From: Bacteroidales bacterium
GTDB lineage: Bacteria > Bacteroidota > Bacteroidia > Bacteroidales > VadinHA17
DNA length: 8,437 nt
Direction: 5' to 3'
Assembly (NCBI GenBank): GCA_022615595.1
Contig: JAKEGI010000032.1
Location: 1-8,437, forward strand
A model generated the notes under the pieces. That model worked only from the letters and a program-made list of their open reading frames with translations, did not search any database and was not told the origin of the DNA. Position numbers and translations under genes: made by a program. Each line of letters starts with the position of its first letter. Position 1 is the stretch's first letter. This document shows positions 7,471-8,437 of the stretch, in pieces.

Positions 7471-7773
7471 CGGACTATCGTTTCAGAGTACTCGAGATAC
7501 ATCGGGAGGGTAGCAGGCCAGAGCAGAGGCGGATTTGCCGGCGGCGATTTTGTCGCAAAGCAGGAGGCAAATCTCCTGGCTGTTGAACGTACAATGCGCA
7601 CCCCCGACGGGCAGAGCAGCACTGTCGTAATGAAGTACACTCTTGATGGCAAGGGGAGTGTCAACTCAACTGGCAGGGGTACATCAAAATCCTATGCCAC
7701 ATGGTCGGCAGACGGAAAGACACTATCACCAAACGGAGAGAGGACAATCACGACCGTATACAACAAAAAGTAA
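7471..7773 (+). pseudogene. Start-less remnant of a secreted beta-rich hypothetical protein
   Basis: The frame is open for 100 codons from just after a TAA (7468-7470) to the stop at 7771-7773. There is no plausible start codon: the first ATG lies 41 codons in, inside a conserved-looking strand. The translation includes GGFAGGDFVAKQEANLLAVE, then RTMRTPDGQSSTVVMKYTLD and YATWSADGKTLSPNGERTIT, ending TVYNKK. The repeated pattern of short beta strands with DGK turns (ERTMRTPDG, TLDGKGS, WSADGKTL) resembles small lipocalin-like or beta-barrel secreted proteins common in Bacteroidota; I know no certain family name. The signal peptide and first strands are missing. DGKTL is followed at once by SPNGERT, where related patterns usually have further strands, so an internal deletion is also possible. 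It begins 7 bp after the HPF stop and ends right at the tRNA promoter. Confidence 0.55.
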
Positions 7774-7774
7774 T

Positions 7775-7782
7775 TATATTTG
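7775..7782 (+). promoter_or_regulatory. -7 promoter box of the tRNA-Ser gene
   Basis: TATATTTG is a perfect match to the Bacteroidota -7 consensus TAnnTTTG and lies 32 bases before the tRNA. A TTTG -33 box is not visible at the usual distance. Transcription would start near 7787-7790, leaving a short 5' leader of about 25 bases. Confidence 0.6.
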
Positions 7783-7787
7783 CACGC

Positions 7788-7800
7788 GGTCACGGTGACC
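7788..7800. repeat. Perfect 13-bp palindrome in the tRNA leader
   Basis: GGTCACGGTGACC is a perfect palindrome (6-bp arms, 1-base centre) between the -7 box and the tRNA 5' end. It falls on the expected transcription start. It might be a protein-binding site or a leader hairpin. Confidence 0.5.
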
Positions 7801-7814
7801 CATGGCCGCAATCC

Positions 7815-7901
7815 GGAGAGATGCCAGAGTGGTCGATTGGGGCGGTCTCGAAAACCGTTGTCCGGGTAACTGGACCGGGGGTTCGAATCCCTCTCTCTCC
7901 G
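7815..7901 (+). tRNA. tRNA-Ser (anticodon CGA)
   Basis: The 87-base gene folds as a class II tRNA. The acceptor stem is GGAGAGA (7815-7821) with TCTCTCC (7894-7900) and discriminator G7901. The anticodon stem is GCGGT (7842-7846) with ACCGT (7854-7858), around the loop CTCGAAA with anticodon CGA (7849-7851), which reads UCG serine codons. A long variable arm, typical of serine tRNAs, pairs GTCCGG (7860-7865) with CTGGAC (7870-7875). The T arm is GGGGG-TTCGAAT-CCCTC (7877-7893). CCA is not encoded; CAC follows. It has its own -7 promoter box and an intrinsic terminator 15 bases downstream. Its last bases plus CA are repeated 200 bp later. Confidence 0.95.
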
Positions 7902-7903
7902 CA
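7886..7903 (+). repeat. Direct repeat copy 1: tRNA-Ser 3' end (attachment-site-like)
   Basis: AATCCCTCTCTCTCCGCA covers the T-arm 3' strand, the acceptor 3' strand, the discriminator and two more bases. An identical 18-bp copy stands exactly 200 bp downstream at 8086-8103. Direct repeats of a tRNA 3' end are the usual trace of tyrosine-integrase insertion, but no integrase is seen. Confidence 0.8.
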
Positions 7904-7915
7904 CCGACAATGCAG

Positions 7916-7950
7916 CCGGGCTACCGCATGGTAGCCCGGTTTTATTTTTT
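7916..7950 (+). terminator. Intrinsic terminator of the tRNA-Ser gene
   Basis: CCGGGCTACC (7916-7925), loop GCAT, GGTAGCCCGG (7930-7939), then TTTTATTTTTT (7940-7950). It is a perfect 10-bp GC-rich stem with a long T-run, 15 bases after the tRNA. Confidence 0.92.
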
Positions 7951-7990
7951 ATGATTACGACGAGCATGCTTGCATGTGAGGAGCAAATCA

Positions 7991-8026
7991 TAAAAAAATA
8001 AAAAGGTATGCGCCACAGCGCATACC
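7991..8026 (-). terminator. Intrinsic terminator facing leftwards
   Basis: Read on the minus strand, GGTATGCGC, loop TGTG and GCGCATACC (8026 down to 8005) form a 9-bp stem, followed by TTTTTATTTTTTTA (8004 down to 7991). It would stop minus-strand transcription coming from the right before it reaches the tRNA. No minus-strand gene is visible to its right within the window. Confidence 0.82.
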
Positions 8027-8035
8027 TGCATTGTC

Positions 8036-8082
8036 GGGACTGGAGTCCCACCCGGGGATCACGAGCACCGCACAGCTGTGCG
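8036..8082. repeat. Cluster of palindromes upstream of the second tRNA-end repeat
   Basis: GGGACTGGAGTCCC (8036-8049; 6-bp arms, 2-base centre), CCCGGG (8051-8056) and the perfect 14-bp palindrome CGCACAGCTGTGCG (8069-8082) occur within 47 bases. A longer imperfect stem also pairs GGGATCAC (8054-8061) with GTAATCCC (8084-8091), bringing in the start of the repeated tRNA end. No coding sequence is seen here. Confidence 0.65.
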
Positions 8083-8085
8083 AGT

Positions 8086-8103
8086 AATCCCTCTCTCTCC
8101 GCA
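8086..8103 (+). repeat. Direct repeat copy 2: tRNA-Ser 3' end (attachment-site-like)
   Basis: This is identical over 18 bp to 7886-7903. No acceptor 5' strand (GGAGAGA) or anticodon arm precedes it, so it is not a second working tRNA. With copy 1 it delimits a 200-bp period, consistent with a remnant insertion or an unequal exchange at the tRNA end. Confidence 0.8.
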
Positions 8104-8137
8104 GAAAAGCTACGACAGAAGTAGTCAAAAATAAGAC

Positions 8138-8169
8138 AAGCCCTACAAATTCAACGATTTGTGGGGCTT
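8138..8169. terminator. 13-bp hairpin, possible bidirectional terminator
   Basis: AAGCCCTACAAAT (8138-8150) pairs with ATTTGTGGGGCTT (8157-8169) through one G-T pair, around a 6-base loop. The plus-strand tail CTTCTTCG and the minus-strand tail GTCTTATTTTTG are only moderately T-rich. It separates the tRNA-end repeat from the transposase remnant. Confidence 0.5.
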
Positions 8170-8217
8170 CTTCGTTGTCAGGTGTCCGGTTGGAAAGCCA
8201 TCAAAATGCCATAATTT

Positions 8218-8273
8218 GACAGAGTTCTGTCGCTAATTCGTAACCTGCTTTTTAAAATCAAAACAGGTTACGA
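8218..8273. repeat. Two inverted repeats before the transposase remnant
   Basis: GACAGA-GT-TCTGTC (8218-8231) is followed by TCGTAACCTG (8238-8247) pairing perfectly with CAGGTTACGA (8264-8273) across a 16-base loop. The right arm touches the first recognisable transposase codons. These may be part of the mobile element end or a separate hairpin; I cannot assign a terminal inverted repeat. Confidence 0.55.
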
Positions 8274-8437
8274 TTTGTCCGAAACTGGCAGTCTCTTGTC
8301 GCCCTTTGGGAGTCTGTATGTACTTAATGTTTAACCAGTTGCAAGGATGAACTTTCCATTACTGCTGGAACTATTTTCCACAGAAGCAAGTTGCCGCTTG
8401 TCACTATTTTCAGGGCCTTATGGTGGATGATAGCTCA
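8268..8437 (+). pseudogene. IS1595-family transposase, frame-disrupted N-terminal part, cut by the window edge
   Basis: From 8331 to the right edge one frame reads LTSCKDELSITAGTIFHRSK and then LPLVTIFRALWWMIA. The TAGTIF....PL..WF.A.WW block is the signature start of IS1595 (ISXO2-like) DDE transposases, just after their zinc ribbon. Upstream, the expected zinc-ribbon code is present but scattered over frames: ICPK (8274-8285) in one, and GS with PFGSLYV in another. A TAA at 8325-8327 stands in the frame of the main block. The second Cys of each CPxC and CxxC pair is missing or out of frame. The simplest reading is a decayed copy with small indels. Programmed frameshifting is less likely because several shifts would be needed. 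Whether the rest beyond the edge is intact is unknown. No start codon could be assigned. Confidence 0.65.

Larger units (their letters stand above)
7904..8037. repeat. 134-bp near-palindromic element with 12-bp terminal inverted repeats
   Basis: CCGACAATGCAG (7904-7915) and CTGCATTGTCGG (8026-8037) are perfect inverted repeats that start right after the tRNA repeat. The symmetry continues inwards. Each half has a GC-rich hairpin (7916-7939 and 8005-8026), then T-rich/A-rich arms (TTTTATTTTTTATGATT at 7940-7956, against AATCATAAAAAAATAAAA at 7986-8003 with one extra A), and then CATGC and GCATG around the centre at 7970-7971. The outer and inner centres coincide. The two hairpins differ in sequence while their flanks match, so it is not a simple recent inverted duplication. 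Confidence 0.85.

Noticed and set aside
7701..7934. 77-codon open frame on the plus strand
   Set aside because: It overlaps the secreted-protein remnant in another frame, then reads through the whole tRNA gene; no protein features.
7692..8051. 119-codon open frame on the minus strand across the tRNA and its terminator region
   Set aside because: It runs through the tRNA antisense (giving the familiar RRERDSNPR string) and the terminators; such frames beside serine tRNAs are artefacts.
8036..8103. Possible second, decayed tRNA-Ser gene ending at the second repeat
   Set aside because: No acceptor 5' strand, anticodon arm or T loop can be aligned; only the last 18 bp match.
7904..8103. CRISPR-like or retron-like array from the repeated palindromes
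   Set aside because: Repeats are not evenly spaced, there are only two tRNA-end copies, and no reverse transcriptase or cas gene is present.
8331..8437. Tyrosine integrase next to the tRNA attachment-like repeat
   Set aside because: The translated block matches an IS1595 DDE transposase, and no Arg-His-x-x-Arg integrase motif is seen in any frame to the window edge.

Overview
The window looks like chromosomal DNA from a Bacteroidota species, probably a Bacteroidales-type or related anaerobe. The evidence is a TonB-dependent receptor with a carboxypeptidase-regulatory-like N-terminal domain, two DUF5689-type lipoproteins, an endonuclease carrying a type IX secretion (T9SS) C-terminal tail, and a perfect Bacteroidota-type TAnnTTTG -7 box in front of a tRNA gene. 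No similarity search was run; all family names come from reading motifs in the translations.

Region 1 (1-6669) is a nuclease and outer-membrane uptake locus. At the left edge, on the minus strand, is the start of a secreted endonuclease/exonuclease/phosphatase (EEP) family protein. A divergent spacer of about 100 bp holds a 7-bp tandem repeat and a short hairpin. A tight plus-strand operon follows (gaps of 19, 11 and 8 bp): a TonB-dependent receptor, two tandem paralogous lipoproteins (DUF5689 plus choice-of-anchor-J-like C-terminus), and an Endonuclease I family nuclease with a signal peptide and a T9SS sorting domain. A plausible reading is a surface machine that captures and cuts extracellular nucleic acid and imports the products. 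The substrate is inferred, not shown.

Region 2 (6670-7773) shows gene decay around one intact gene. A 5'-truncated DsrE-family fragment lies on the minus strand, converging on the endonuclease. After an AT-rich spacer with a candidate promoter comes an intact short HPF/RaiA-type ribosome hibernation factor with a strong Shine-Dalgarno. It is followed at once by a start-less reading frame that looks like the remnant of a secreted protein.

Region 3 (7774-8437) is a tRNA-linked integration or rearrangement site. A tRNA-Ser(CGA) with its own promoter is followed by a 134-bp near-palindromic element holding two inward-facing intrinsic terminators. Exactly 200 bp downstream of the tRNA 3' end, its last 18 bp are repeated directly, as at an attachment-site duplication. 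The segment between contains several palindromes and no gene. Beyond it are further hairpins and a frame-disrupted start of an IS1595-family transposase that runs off the right edge.

The most interesting items are the four-gene nuclease/receptor/lipoprotein operon with its divergent second nuclease, and the symmetric double-terminator element bounded by tRNA 3'-end repeats.
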